Part shown: positions 24,002 through 32,141 of the stretch, piece after piece
How positions within the stretch are numbered: the first letter of the stretch is position 1
Layout: every line of letters begins with the position of its first letter
Assembly: GCF_900103975.1 (NCBI RefSeq)
Contig: NZ_FNIR01000013.1
Span: 62,001 to 126,000 of the forward strand
Source of the DNA: Klenkia soli
GTDB taxonomy: Bacteria > Actinomycetota > Actinomycetes > Mycobacteriales > Geodermatophilaceae
DNA: 64,000 nucleotides
Direction of reading: 5' to 3'
Made by a program: the position numbers and the translations under genes
Notes under the pieces: model-generated
The model's input: only the letters and a program-made list of their open reading frames with translations
Told to the model about the DNA's origin: nothing
The model's database searches: none

Positions 24002-25113
24002 TCGACTCGACCGTCGAGGGGGTCGAACTGCGGCGGGTCGGGCTGCCCCTGGTGTCGCCGTTCCGCACCTCGTTCGGCACCCAGACCCACCGCGACGTCC
24101 TGCTGGTCCGGGTGGTGACCGCCGACGCCGAGGGCTGGGGCGAGTGCGTGGCCATGGCCGACCCGCTGTACTCCGAGGAGTACGTGGACGGCGCGGTCGA
24201 CGTGCTGCGCCGCTTCCTGGTGCCCCGGCTGGCCGCGGCCGGGCGGATCGACGCCGCGGCGGTCGCCGAGGTGCTGGCCCCCGTGCACGGGCACCGGATG
24301 GCCAAGGCCGCCCTTGAGCTCGCGGTGCTCGACGCGCAGCTGCGGGCCGCCGGCACCCCGCTGTCCCGGCACCTCGGCGCCGTGCACGACCGGGTGCCGT
24401 GCGGGGTGTCGGTCGGGATCATGGACTCGGTGCCGGCGCTGCTGGACGCGGTGGGGGAGTACCTCGACCAGGGCTACGTGCGGATCAAGCTCAAGATCGA
24501 ACCCGGCTGGGACGTCGAACCGGTGCGCGCGGTGCGCGAGCGCTTCGGCGACGACGTGCTGCTGCAGGTCGACGCCAACACCGCCTACACCCTCGCCGAC
24601 GCCCGGCACCTGGCCCGGCTGGACCCCTTCGACCTGCTGCTGGTCGAGCAGCCGCTGCCCGAGGACGACGTGCTGGGGCACGCCGCGCTGGCCCGGCAGA
24701 TCCGCACCCCGGTCTGCCTGGACGAGTCGATCACCTCCGCCCGGGCCGCGGCCGAGGCGATCACCCTGGGCGCCTGCTCGATCGTGAACGTCAAGCCCGG
24801 CCGGGTCGGTGGGTACCTGGAGGCCCGGCGGATCCACGACGTCTGCGCCGCGCACGGGGTGCCGGTCTGGTGCGGCGGGATGCTGGAGACCGGGATCGGC
24901 CGGGCGGCGAACGTGGCGCTGGCGGCGCTGCCCGGGTTCACGCTCCCCGGGGACACCTCGGCGTCGGACCGCTACTACCGCACCGACGTCACCGACCCGT
25001 TCGTGCTCGACGGCGGCCACCTCGGCGTGCCCACCGGGCCCGGCATCGGCGTCGTCCCGGTGCCCGAGGTGCTCGAGGACGTGACCACCTGGCGCGAGTG
25101 GCTGCCGGTGTGA
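23992..25113 (+). CDS. N-succinylamino acid racemase / o-succinylbenzoate synthase-type enolase superfamily enzyme
   Basis: A 373-residue enolase-superfamily protein of the MenC2/NSAR group. Key residues align with the characterised Amycolatopsis enzyme at a constant offset of 5: Lys166-x-Lys168 (KLK), Asp194 (VDAN), Glu219 (VEQP), Asp244 (LDES) and Lys268 (NVKPGRVGG). Enzymes of this group racemise N-acylamino acids or make o-succinylbenzoate for menaquinone. No other menaquinone genes are nearby, whereas a GNAT, an M20 hydrolase and a peptide importer are fused upstream, so racemisation is favoured. A strong GGGGAGAGG ribosome site inside the end of the preceding gene supports GTG 23992. 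Confidence 0.9.
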   Translation: MELIDSTVEGVELRRVGLPLVSPFRTSFGTQTHRDVLLVRVVTADAEGWGECVAMADPLYSEEYVDGAVDVLRRFLVPRLAAAGRIDAAAVAEVLAPVHGHRMAKAALELAVLDAQLRAAGTPLSRHLGAVHDRVPCGVSVGIMDSVPALLDAVGEYLDQGYVRIKLKIEPGWDVEPVRAVRERFGDDVLLQVDANTAYTLADARHLARLDPFDLLLVEQPLPEDDVLGHAALARQIRTPVCLDESITSARAAAEAITLGACSIVNVKPGRVGGYLEARRIHDVCAAHGVPVWCGGMLETGIGRAANVALAALPGFTLPGDTSASDRYYRTDVTDPFVLDGGHLGVPTGPGIGVVPVPEVLEDVTTWREWLPV

Positions 25114-25127
25114 ACCGGACGGATCAG

Positions 25128-25133
25128 TAACGT
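25128..25133 (+). promoter_or_regulatory. -10 hexamer TAACGT before the PucR gene
   Basis: TAACGT is the best match to TANNNT in the window. It lies 7 nt upstream of the GTG at 25141 with no Shine-Dalgarno sequence, so the regulator probably has its own leaderless transcript in addition to read-through from the import operon. Confidence 0.6.
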
Positions 25134-25140
25134 CGACCCG

Positions 25141-26781
25141 GTGACGGGAGCTCCGGCAGGTCTGCGCCGGGTCCTCGACGACCTGGGCACGACGCTGCTG
25201 GACCTGCTGCACGGCGACCCCGACGCCGTCCCGCGGCTGGGCGGGGTGGCCATCCACGACCCCATCGACGAGCCCGAGCTGCCCCCGGCCGCGCTGGTGC
25301 TGGGCGTGGGCGTCGGCGGAGCGGCGGCGACCATCACCTTGCTGACCCAGCTCGGCCGCCGCGGTGCGGCCGGGCTGGTGCTGCGGGCGCCGGTGACGGT
25401 GACCCCGGCGGTGCTGGCCGCGGCCCGGGAGTCCGGCGTGGCGCTGCTGGGGCTGACCCGCGGGGCGACCTGGGCGCAGCTGGCGGCCATGCTCCGGGTG
25501 CTGCTGGCCGAGGGCGACGTCGGCGCGCAGACCGCCGAGTCGCTGGGCGGGCTGCCCTCGGGCGATCTGTTCGCGCTGGCCAACGCCGTGGCCGCGCTGG
25601 TCGACGCGCCGATCACCATCGAGGACCGCAGCAACCGCGTGCTCGCGTTCTCCGGCCGGCAGGACGAGGCCGACCCCGGACGCATCCAGACCGTGCTGGG
25701 GCTGCAGGTGCCCGAGGTCTACTCCCGGGTGCTCACCGAGCGCGGGGTGTTCCGCGAGCTGTACCGCTCCACCGGGCCGGTCCTGGTCGAGCCGGTGACC
25801 CCGCTGGACGGCGCCGGTGCGCTGCCCCGCGCGGCCATCGCGGTGCGGGCCGGTGACGAGGTGCTCGGCTCGATCTGGGCGGTGCTCCGCGACGGCCTGA
25901 GCCCCGACCGGGCCCGCGCCCTCGGTGAGGCCGCCACCCTGGTCGCCCTGCACATGCTGCGGGTGCGGGCCGGCGCCGACGTGCAGCGCCGGCTGCAGGC
26001 CGACCTGGTCTCCACGGCGCTGGAGGGGGGCGCGGGCGCGCGGGAGGCGCTGCACCGCCTGGGGCTGGCCGACCGCTCGGTGGTGGTGCTGGCCCTGGCG
26101 GCGCTGGACCCCGCCGCCGGGGTCGACGCCGCCAGCGACGCCGGGTCGGCCAACGACCGCCAGCGGCTGGCCGACGCGTTCGGGGTGCACCTGTCCGCCG
26201 TCCACCCCCGGTCGGCCACCGCGCTGGTCGGCCACGCCGTCTACGGGCTGGTGCCGGTCACCGGCGAGGACGCCGACGCCCGGGCCGTGCGGATCGCCAC
26301 CGACTTCCTCGACCGCATCGGGCCGCGCATCCCCGCCGTCGTCGGGATCGGCCCGGCCGGCCGCGACGTCGCCGGCCTGGCCGCCGCCCGGGTGGCCGCC
26401 GACCGCGCGCTGCGGGTGCTGCGGGTGCGCGCCGGTGCGGCGGGAGGCGGTGCGGTGCGGGTGGCCCGGGCCGACGACGTCCACGTCGAGGGGCTGCTGC
26501 TCGAGCTGCACGACCTGGCCGAGGCCCGGGGTGACCGGCCGGCCGGGCCGGTGGCCCGGCTGGGGGAGTACGACGCCGCGCACGGGGCGCAGCTGGTGCC
26601 CACGCTGCGGGCCTGGCTGGACGCCTTCGGCGACGTCCCGGCGGCCGCCGCGGCGCTGTACGTGCACCCGAACACGTTCCGCTACCGCCTGCGCCGGGTC
26701 GCCGAGGTCGGCGGCATCGACCTGGGCGACCCCGACGTCCGCTTCGCCGCGATGGTGCAGCTGCGCCTGCTGGACCGCTGA
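25141..26781 (+). CDS. PucR-family transcriptional regulator
   Basis: A 546-residue regulator. An N-terminal PucR-type sensory region (about 1-130, with VLGVGVGG and LRAPVTVTPAVLAAARESGVALLGL) is followed by a GAF-like middle (about 150-270) and a GGDEF-like remnant domain. The C-terminal HTH_30 helix-turn-helix spans about 485-545: DVPAAAAALYVHPNTFRYRLRRVAEV. Relatives control purine, amino-acid and amide catabolism in response to the substrate. Its position 27 nt after the racemase gene makes it the likely controller of the D-amino-acid operon. Confidence 0.88.
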   Translation: MTGAPAGLRRVLDDLGTTLLDLLHGDPDAVPRLGGVAIHDPIDEPELPPAALVLGVGVGGAAATITLLTQLGRRGAAGLVLRAPVTVTPAVLAAARESGVALLGLTRGATWAQLAAMLRVLLAEGDVGAQTAESLGGLPSGDLFALANAVAALVDAPITIEDRSNRVLAFSGRQDEADPGRIQTVLGLQVPEVYSRVLTERGVFRELYRSTGPVLVEPVTPLDGAGALPRAAIAVRAGDEVLGSIWAVLRDGLSPDRARALGEAATLVALHMLRVRAGADVQRRLQADLVSTALEGGAGAREALHRLGLADRSVVVLALAALDPAAGVDAASDAGSANDRQRLADAFGVHLSAVHPRSATALVGHAVYGLVPVTGEDADARAVRIATDFLDRIGPRIPAVVGIGPAGRDVAGLAAARVAADRALRVLRVRAGAAGGGAVRVARADDVHVEGLLLELHDLAEARGDRPAGPVARLGEYDAAHGAQLVPTLRAWLDAFGDVPAAAAALYVHPNTFRYRLRRVAEVGGIDLGDPDVRFAAMVQLRLLDR

Positions 26782-26797
26782 GGGGCCGGGCCCCCGA

Positions 26798-28555
26798 TCA
26801 GGCGCGCAGGACGTCGTCCGCGCTGCCCACGACCGCGAACGTCGTCGTCCCGTCGGTGCCCGAGACGACGGCGGCCCCCGAGGCGGACACCCAGCCCCAG
26901 CCGGCGGCGAGGTCGGGCACGACGGTGGACCCGTCGGCGGCGGTCAGGGTGACCTCCGCACCGGGCGGGGCGGCGACCACGACGAACCGGAACGCCGGCC
27001 CGTCGGGGTCGGTGACCACGCAGTCGGTGGCCACGACGAGCCGGGCGAGGTCGGTCCCGGCCGGGTGGCCGGCGCCCCCGCAGCTGGCGACGGCGGTGTA
27101 CCCGCCCGACGTGGCGTGGTGGTAGGCGGCGGTCCCGGTGGTGGTGACGACGGCGCCGCCGGGCAGGACGGCGGCCACGGTGGCGGTCTCGACGACCTGG
27201 CCGGTCGGCATCCGGGCGCTGCCCGCGCCCAGGACCGTGATCGCCAGGTCCGCCGGCGCCCAGGAGGTGGCCGCGCTGACGGCGTCGACCGCCGCCGCGT
27301 AGGCGGTGGCCGCGACCTGCTCGGTGCCCGACCGGCTGGTGGGCACGCTCCCCGGGTCCGGGGCGACCGCATCGACGACCAGCGGCACCCGCCCGTCGGT
27401 GGGCGCGCCGGGGCCCACCGCGTACCGCACCCCGGCCGCCGACGAGCGGTCGACGGCCAGGACGGCGACGCCGTCCTCGGTGGGCACCTCGCGGTAGTCC
27501 CGCGCCCCGCTGCCCAGGGCAGGGTCGACGTCCACCCCGGGGGACACCTGGACCTCCGTGCCCTCGGCGGCGACGACGACCAGCTCCACCCGGCCCCGGT
27601 CGGGATCGGTCACCGCCACGGCGGCGGCCAGGTCGTCGGCCGCCCCCGTCGGGTCGCCCTCCGCGGTGGGGGTGACCGTCAGCTGCCCCGGTCCGCTCCC
27701 GGCGGCGCCGGTCAGCCACGCGAGCTGGGTGCCCCCGTCCGCGGCGCGGCCCATCAGCACCACGCGGGTGCCGTCGACGTCCCCGCCGTACACGAGGCGG
27801 TAGCCCGACCCGGGCAGTCCTGCGGCGTCCAGGCGCCGCTGCAGGTCGGGCAGCACCCCTGGGTCGTCGGCCAGCTCACCGCGCGGCGCGCCCGCGTAGG
27901 CCCCCGCCAGCACCGGTGCCGACGGTGCCGACGCCGGCACCGGTCCGGGGAGGTGGTCGGGCACGAGGACCGCACCGGCGACGGCCGCGGCGGCCACGAC
28001 GACGGCGAGACCGGCGCGCCGCCGCCGACGGGTGACCGCGACCCCGACGGCGTCCGCCGCCGCGTCGTCGTCGAACGCGGACGCGTCGTGGGCGGCGGCC
28101 AGCGAGGCGAGCCGCTCGGGGAGGCGGGTGGGGTCGGGCACCTCGCCGACCAGCCGGCGCGCGGCGGTGTCGGGGTCGGCGCCCGGCACGAGGTCCCGGA
28201 TGCGCGCGGGGGGCCAGTCCTCGGCGAAGCGCAGCACGACGGCCGCCCGCTCGTCGCGGGTGAGGCCGGCGAGGGCGTCGGCCAACCGGCCGGCCGCGGC
28301 TAGGTCGTCCTCGGTGAGCCACCAGACCGGCGCCCCCGCGCTGAGGGTCGCGCCGTCCCCGACCCGCCGGCGGCGGAAGGTGCGGACCACCGCGACGACC
28401 GCGCCGTCGTGGCCGGGCGGGACCGGGCGGGCACCGGCCAGCGCCGCGACGACCAGCCGCCAGGCGCTGCCGACGTCACCGGTGAGCAGCACGGCGGTGG
28501 GCAGCACCTGCCGCCAGCGCTCCCGCGCGAGCGCCGCCCTGGTGTCCACGAGCAC
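26798..28555 (-). CDS. Membrane protein with degenerate ECF-sigma-like N-terminus and large extracytoplasmic domain
   Basis: A 585-residue protein I cannot assign to a named family. Residues ~15-140 look like a decayed ECF sigma factor: AVLLTGDVGSAWRLVVAAL recalls region 2, and LAGLTRDERAAVVLRFAEDWPPARI recalls region 4. Then come a positively charged RRRRR and one membrane segment (about 181-199). The remaining ~385 residues are an acidic, Val/Asp/Gly-rich, beta-predicted domain with two cysteines that would lie outside. It may sense envelope conditions and signal through its sigma-like part, but that is conjecture. It starts at GTG 28555. The 16-nt gap after the convergent PucR gene contains a GGGGCC/GGCCCC palindrome. 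Confidence 0.75.
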   Translation of the reverse strand: MLVDTRAALARERWRQVLPTAVLLTGDVGSAWRLVVAALAGARPVPPGHDGAVVAVVRTFRRRRVGDGATLSAGAPVWWLTEDDLAAAGRLADALAGLTRDERAAVVLRFAEDWPPARIRDLVPGADPDTAARRLVGEVPDPTRLPERLASLAAAHDASAFDDDAAADAVGVAVTRRRRRAGLAVVVAAAAVAGAVLVPDHLPGPVPASAPSAPVLAGAYAGAPRGELADDPGVLPDLQRRLDAAGLPGSGYRLVYGGDVDGTRVVLMGRAADGGTQLAWLTGAAGSGPGQLTVTPTAEGDPTGAADDLAAAVAVTDPDRGRVELVVVAAEGTEVQVSPGVDVDPALGSGARDYREVPTEDGVAVLAVDRSSAAGVRYAVGPGAPTDGRVPLVVDAVAPDPGSVPTSRSGTEQVAATAYAAAVDAVSAATSWAPADLAITVLGAGSARMPTGQVVETATVAAVLPGGAVVTTTGTAAYHHATSGGYTAVASCGGAGHPAGTDLARLVVATDCVVTDPDGPAFRFVVVAAPPGAEVTLTAADGSTVVPDLAAGWGWVSASGAAVVSGTDGTTTFAVVGSADDVLRA

Positions 28556-28694
28556 CCAGGATGCCCCGGATGCCGGGCGTCTGCACCGGGTCGGCCCGCC
28601 GGAGGGGCCGGACCCCCGTCAGGGACGGTGGCGCGGGCGTCAGGGAGACGTCAAGGGCGTGGTCCGCCGGGCCCGGTGGACCCAGGATCACGGG
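28556..28694. promoter_or_regulatory. Divergent region with helically phased CGTCAGGGA direct repeats
   Basis: CGTCAGGGA occurs at 28617-28625 and again at 28638-28646 (21 bp apart). A variant CGTCAAGGG follows at 28649-28657 (11 bp later). Spacings of two turns and one turn are typical of OmpR-type response-regulator boxes. They end 26 nt before a -10-like CAGGAT (28683-28688) that stands 6 nt before the GTG at 28695, the position of an activator site. Confidence 0.45.
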
Positions 28695-28901
28695 GTGACC
28701 ACGACGACGACCACCCTGCTCACCGGCCTGTGCCGACCGACCACCTGCGCGACGGTGCACGCCGTCGAGGCGCACCGGAGCAGCGACGAGCTGGACGGCG
28801 GACCCGAGCTGGCCCTCTGCGGTGCGGTGGTCTCCGTCGCGGACACCCCGTGGACGCCGACCGCACCGGGTGCCTGCCCGGCCTGCGCCTGCACCTGCTG
28901 A
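28695..28901 (+). CDS. Small cysteine-rich protein, function unknown
   Basis: A 68-residue protein that starts with a run of threonines. It has six cysteines: a pair near residues 13-18 (CRPTTC), one at the middle (ALCGAV), and a terminal CPACACTC. Such a tail could bind a metal. A clear -10-like hexamer 6 nt before the GTG, the AGGA inside it, and the phased repeats upstream support expression. The opposite strand also carries an open frame of similar length, but without start signals. I do not recognise a family. Confidence 0.6.
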   Translation: MTTTTTTLLTGLCRPTTCATVHAVEAHRSSDELDGGPELALCGAVVSVADTPWTPTAPGACPACACTC

Positions 28902-28913
28902 ACCGGGGGGAGG

Positions 28914-28919
28914 CAGGAT
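28914..28919 (+). promoter_or_regulatory. -10-like CAGGAT before the aldo/keto reductase
   Basis: CAGGAT ends 7 nt before the ATG at 28927; GGGGAGG just upstream could alternatively act as a distant ribosome site. The element lies inside the 25-nt gap after the small Cys-rich gene. Confidence 0.4.
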
Positions 28920-28926
28920 CAGCGGC

Positions 28927-29961
28927 ATGGCCTACGAGGCGGCGCAGACCCGCTACGACGACATGACCTACCGCCGCACCGGGCGCAGCGGCACCGACCT
29001 GCCCGCGGTCAGCCTGGGCCTGTGGCACAACTTCGGCGACGACGTGCCCTTCGACCGCCAGCGCGACATCCTGCGCCGGGCCTTCGACCTGGGCATCACC
29101 CACATCGACCTGGCCAACAACTACGGCCCGCCCTACGGGTCGGCCGAGACCAACTTCGGCCGCCACCTGCGCGACGACTTCGCGCCCTACCGCGACGAGC
29201 TGGTGATCAGCACGAAGGCCGGCTACGACATGTGGCCCGGCCCCTACGGCCAGGGCGGCGGCGGGCGCAAGTACGTGCTGAGCAGCCTCGACCAGTCGCT
29301 GCGGCGGATGGGTCTGGAGTACGTCGACGTCTTCTACAGCCACCGGCCCGACCCCACCACGCCGCTCGAGGAGACGATGGGGGCCCTGCACACCGCGGTC
29401 ACCAGCGGCCGGGCGCTGTACGCCGGCATCAGCTCCTACGGCCCCGAGGACACCCGGCGGGCGGCGGCGATCCTGGCCGACCTGGGTACGCCGCTGTTCA
29501 TCCACCAGCCCAGCTACTCGATGCTCAACCGCTGGATCGAGACCGAGGGTCTGCTCGACGTCCTGGCCGAGGTGGGTGCCGGGTGCATCGCGTTCTCGCC
29601 GCTGGCCCAGGGCATGCTCACCAGCAAGTACCTGGACGGCGTCCCCGAGGGCTCGCGGGCCAGCCAGGGCAAGTCGCTGTCGACCGACCTGCTCACCGAC
29701 GACGCGATCGAGCACGTGCGCGCGCTGAACACCCTGGCCGAGGGCCGCGGGCAGTCCCTGGCCCAGCTGGCCCTGGCGTGGGCGCTGCGCGACGAGCGGG
29801 TCACCAGCGTGCTGGTCGGCGCCAGCAGCGTCCGCCAGCTCGACGACAACGTGGGGGCCCTGGCGAACCTGGCGTTCACCGCCGACGAGCTGACCGCGAT
29901 CGAGCGGCACGCCGTCGACTCGGGCATCGACCTCTGGCGGGCGCCCCGCACCGCGGGGTGA
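28927..29961 (+). CDS. Aldo/keto reductase, L-glyceraldehyde-3-phosphate reductase (YghZ/Gpr) type
   Basis: A 344-residue NADPH-dependent TIM-barrel oxidoreductase. The catalytic tetrad is visible: Asp in HIDLANN, Tyr in YGPPYG, Lys in VISTKAGY and His in YSHRPDP. Cofactor-binding residues lie in ISSYGPE, IAFSPLAQGML and LVGASSVRQLDDN. The GYDMWPGPYG.GGGRKY block is specific to the YghZ-like group, which detoxifies reactive aldehydes such as methylglyoxal and L-glyceraldehyde-3-phosphate. It is followed after 77 nt by the NDH-like gene. Confidence 0.92.
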   Translation: MAYEAAQTRYDDMTYRRTGRSGTDLPAVSLGLWHNFGDDVPFDRQRDILRRAFDLGITHIDLANNYGPPYGSAETNFGRHLRDDFAPYRDELVISTKAGYDMWPGPYGQGGGGRKYVLSSLDQSLRRMGLEYVDVFYSHRPDPTTPLEETMGALHTAVTSGRALYAGISSYGPEDTRRAAAILADLGTPLFIHQPSYSMLNRWIETEGLLDVLAEVGAGCIAFSPLAQGMLTSKYLDGVPEGSRASQGKSLSTDLLTDDAIEHVRALNTLAEGRGQSLAQLALAWALRDERVTSVLVGASSVRQLDDNVGALANLAFTADELTAIERHAVDSGIDLWRAPRTAG

Positions 29962-29979
29962 CCCACGAGACGGGTTCGA

Positions 29980-30031
29980 CCTCGTCGGTGCGGGGCAGGT
30001 CCTGACCACGCCTGCACCCGCACCGACGAGG
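29980..30031 (+). promoter_or_regulatory. 15-bp inverted repeat that covers the ribosome binding site of the next gene
   Basis: Bases 29980-29994 and 30017-30031 are perfect 15-bp reverse complements (CCTCGTCGGTGCGGG and its partner) with a 22-nt spacer. The right arm includes four of the six bases of the GAGGAG ribosome site (30028-30033) for the ATG at 30039. In RNA the stem would hide the site; in DNA it could be an operator. Confidence 0.55.
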
Positions 30032-30038
30032 AGAACCC

Positions 30039-31382
30039 ATGAGCCGCCCCAGGATCGTCGTCGTCGGGGGAGGGTTCGCCGGGTTCCACGCCCTCCGCAA
30101 GCTCGAGAAGACCATGCCCCCCGAGGCGGCCGAGCTCGTGCTGGTCAACCCCAGCGACTACCTGCTCTACAGCCCGCTGCTGCCCGACGTCAGCGCCGGC
30201 GTCGTCGAGCCGCGGCACATCGCGATCAGCCTCCGCCAGCAGCTGCGCCGCACCCGAGTCGTGCTGGGCAGCGCCACCGCGGTCGACCACGGCGCGAAGA
30301 CGGTCACCGTGCGGACGACGGACGACGGCGGCGCCACCGAGGAGGTCGTCACACTGGCCTACGACCGCCTGGTGCTCGTGCCCGGGTCGATCACCCGCCA
30401 GTTCGACATCCCCGGTGTCGCCGAGCGCGCGCACGGGGTGAAGACCCTGGTCGAGGCCCAGTTCCTCCGCGACCACCTGCTCCGCCAGCTGGACCGGGCC
30501 GACGCCCTGCCGGCCGGTCCCGAGCACGACGCCGAACGCCGCGCCCGCATGACCGTCGTCGCGGTCGGCGCGGGCTACACCGGCACCGAGATCGTCGCCC
30601 AGCTGCAGTTCTGGCTGGAGACCATCGCGCAGCGGTGGTCGACCGTGCGTCCTGCGGACATCTCGTGGGTGCTCGTCGACCTGGCGGAGAGCGTGCTGCC
30701 CGAGCTCGGCCCCGAGCTGGGCGAGAAGGCGCTGGGTGCGCTGCGCCGCCGCGGCATCGACGTGCGGCTGGGCGTCACGGTGAAGGAGGCGCGGGACGGC
30801 GAGACCGAGCTGACCGACGGCTCGACCATCCCCAGCCGCACCCTGGTCTGGGGGGCCGGGGTCGCCGCCAGCCCGCTGGTCCAGACCCTGGACCTGCCGC
30901 TGCAGAAGGGGCGGCTCGTCGTCCGGCCCGACCTCACCGTGCCCGGCGCCGACGGGGTGTTCGCCGGCGGCGACGCGGCCGCCGTCCCCGACCTGACCCA
31001 GGAGGGCACCCCGATGACCCCGCCGACCGCGCAGCACGCGCAGCGGCAGGGCACCGCGCTGGGCCGCAACGTGGCCGCCAGCCTGGGCGTCGGCGCGGCG
31101 AAGCCGTACCGGCACCGCGACCTCGGCCTGGTCGCCGACCTCGGCGGCTGGGACGCCATCGCCAAGCCGTTGGGCATCAGGCTGCACGGTCCGGTGGCCA
31201 AGCTGGTGGCCCGCGGCTACCACCTGTACGCGCTGCCGTCGGTGGCCAACCGGGTGCGGGTCGGCACGGACTGGCTGCTGGCCGCGCTGCTGCCGGCCCA
31301 GTCGGTCGAGGTCACCCGCATCCGGCCCGACCAGGCCCTGGTCAGCACCGCCCAGCAGTCGCAGGCGCACCTGCGCGGCTGA
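30039..31382 (+). CDS. Pyridine nucleotide-disulfide oxidoreductase, NDH-2-like
   Basis: A 447-residue FAD/NAD(P)H flavoprotein. FAD binding: IVVVGGGFAGFHALRKLE (GxGxxG) and VFAGGDAAAVPD near the C-terminal third. NAD(P)H binding: VVAVGAGYTGTEIVAQLQ. LVWGAGVAASPL is the typical quinone-reductase segment. It resembles type II NADH dehydrogenases that pass electrons from NADH to quinone without proton pumping. The C-terminal part (residues ~370-430) is moderately hydrophobic and may attach to the membrane. A second, more canonical NDH-2 lies at 37674-39110. Confidence 0.88.
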   Translation: MSRPRIVVVGGGFAGFHALRKLEKTMPPEAAELVLVNPSDYLLYSPLLPDVSAGVVEPRHIAISLRQQLRRTRVVLGSATAVDHGAKTVTVRTTDDGGATEEVVTLAYDRLVLVPGSITRQFDIPGVAERAHGVKTLVEAQFLRDHLLRQLDRADALPAGPEHDAERRARMTVVAVGAGYTGTEIVAQLQFWLETIAQRWSTVRPADISWVLVDLAESVLPELGPELGEKALGALRRRGIDVRLGVTVKEARDGETELTDGSTIPSRTLVWGAGVAASPLVQTLDLPLQKGRLVVRPDLTVPGADGVFAGGDAAAVPDLTQEGTPMTPPTAQHAQRQGTALGRNVAASLGVGAAKPYRHRDLGLVADLGGWDAIAKPLGIRLHGPVAKLVARGYHLYALPSVANRVRVGTDWLLAALLPAQSVEVTRIRPDQALVSTAQQSQAHLRG

Positions 31383-31435
31383 TCCCCCCGCCGGCGGGTC
31401 GTCCGTGCGATCCTGCGGCGGACGGAGGGGGAGCG

Positions 31436-32125
31436 GTGCGGGCAGCACGTGCGGTGGCGGCGGTCGCGCTGGTCGGTCTGAGCGTGTCGGGGTGCCGGCT
31501 CGGCGCCGCGCTGGGCGCGGAACCGGCAGTCGCGACGGACGCGACCTCGGCGTCCGTCGCGACGACCAGCCCGTCGGCGGCGCCGGCCCCCGCCGTCGTC
31601 CCGCTGGCCGTCGTCCCCGGCGCCGGTGCCGACGACCTCCTCTCCGTGACCCGCGGCGAGGTGCAGGTGGGGTTCGCGCCGCCGCTCACCGACTGGCCGG
31701 AGCCGTGCCAGGTCGACGACGCAGCGCTGGAGTACGTGCCGATCACCATCAGGTTCAGCGGCGACGAGCTGGCCGGCCGGCTCACCGTGACCATCACCGC
31801 GGCGACGCCGGCCGACGTCGGCCCGATCGGGGTGTTCTTCGACGACGCGACCGACCCCTACTGCCAGGGGGACCCCGCGTTCCCGTCGTCGGACACGTTC
31901 TGGTCGCACGGCAACGGCGGCCGCACCACCGCCTACGTCGTGCTCCAGGACGCCGTCGGCCCCGCCACGCCGCAGGGTCGGCCCGACGTCGTCTCCAGCC
32001 TCGAGATCCGGGTCGACGACCTGCGCCGGCACGCATCCGGCGACGCCCCGCTGCGGTTGACGGCGCCCACGGTCGGCGCGCTCTGCCCCGACGACGACGA
32101 CGCGATCTGCGTGCCCCTGCCCTGA
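31436..32125 (+). CDS. Putative secreted lipoprotein, function unknown
   Basis: A 229-residue protein. The N-terminus RAARAVAAVALVGLSVSGC is a short lipoprotein signal peptide whose lipobox ends at Cys20. It is followed by an Ala/Ser/Thr/Pro linker and a ~150-residue beta-rich domain with four more cysteines (CQ, YCQG, LCPDD, ICV) that could form disulfides outside the cell. A GGAGGGGG ribosome site precedes the GTG. No family was recognised. Confidence 0.75.
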   Translation: MRAARAVAAVALVGLSVSGCRLGAALGAEPAVATDATSASVATTSPSAAPAPAVVPLAVVPGAGADDLLSVTRGEVQVGFAPPLTDWPEPCQVDDAALEYVPITIRFSGDELAGRLTVTITAATPADVGPIGVFFDDATDPYCQGDPAFPSSDTFWSHGNGGRTTAYVVLQDAVGPATPQGRPDVVSSLEIRVDDLRRHASGDAPLRLTAPTVGALCPDDDDAICVPLP

Positions 32126-32129
32126 CCGC

Positions 32130-32135
32130 GAGACT
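32130..32135 (+). promoter_or_regulatory. -10-like GAGACT, leaderless type
   Basis: GAGACT (A2, T6 kept) ends 6 nt before the GTG at 32142, and there is no ribosome site between. It lies just after the lipoprotein stop. Confidence 0.4.
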
Positions 32136-32141
32136 GGGCCG

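Noticed and set aside
23992-25113. menC (menaquinone) assignment for the enolase-superfamily gene
   Set aside because: No other menaquinone gene lies nearby and the operon context points to N-acylamino acid racemisation; dual activity remains possible.
26782-26795. GGGGCC/GGCCCC palindrome as a terminator
   Set aside because: The loop is too short to fold as drawn and the gap is only 16 nt; it was mentioned in passing but not listed as a terminator.
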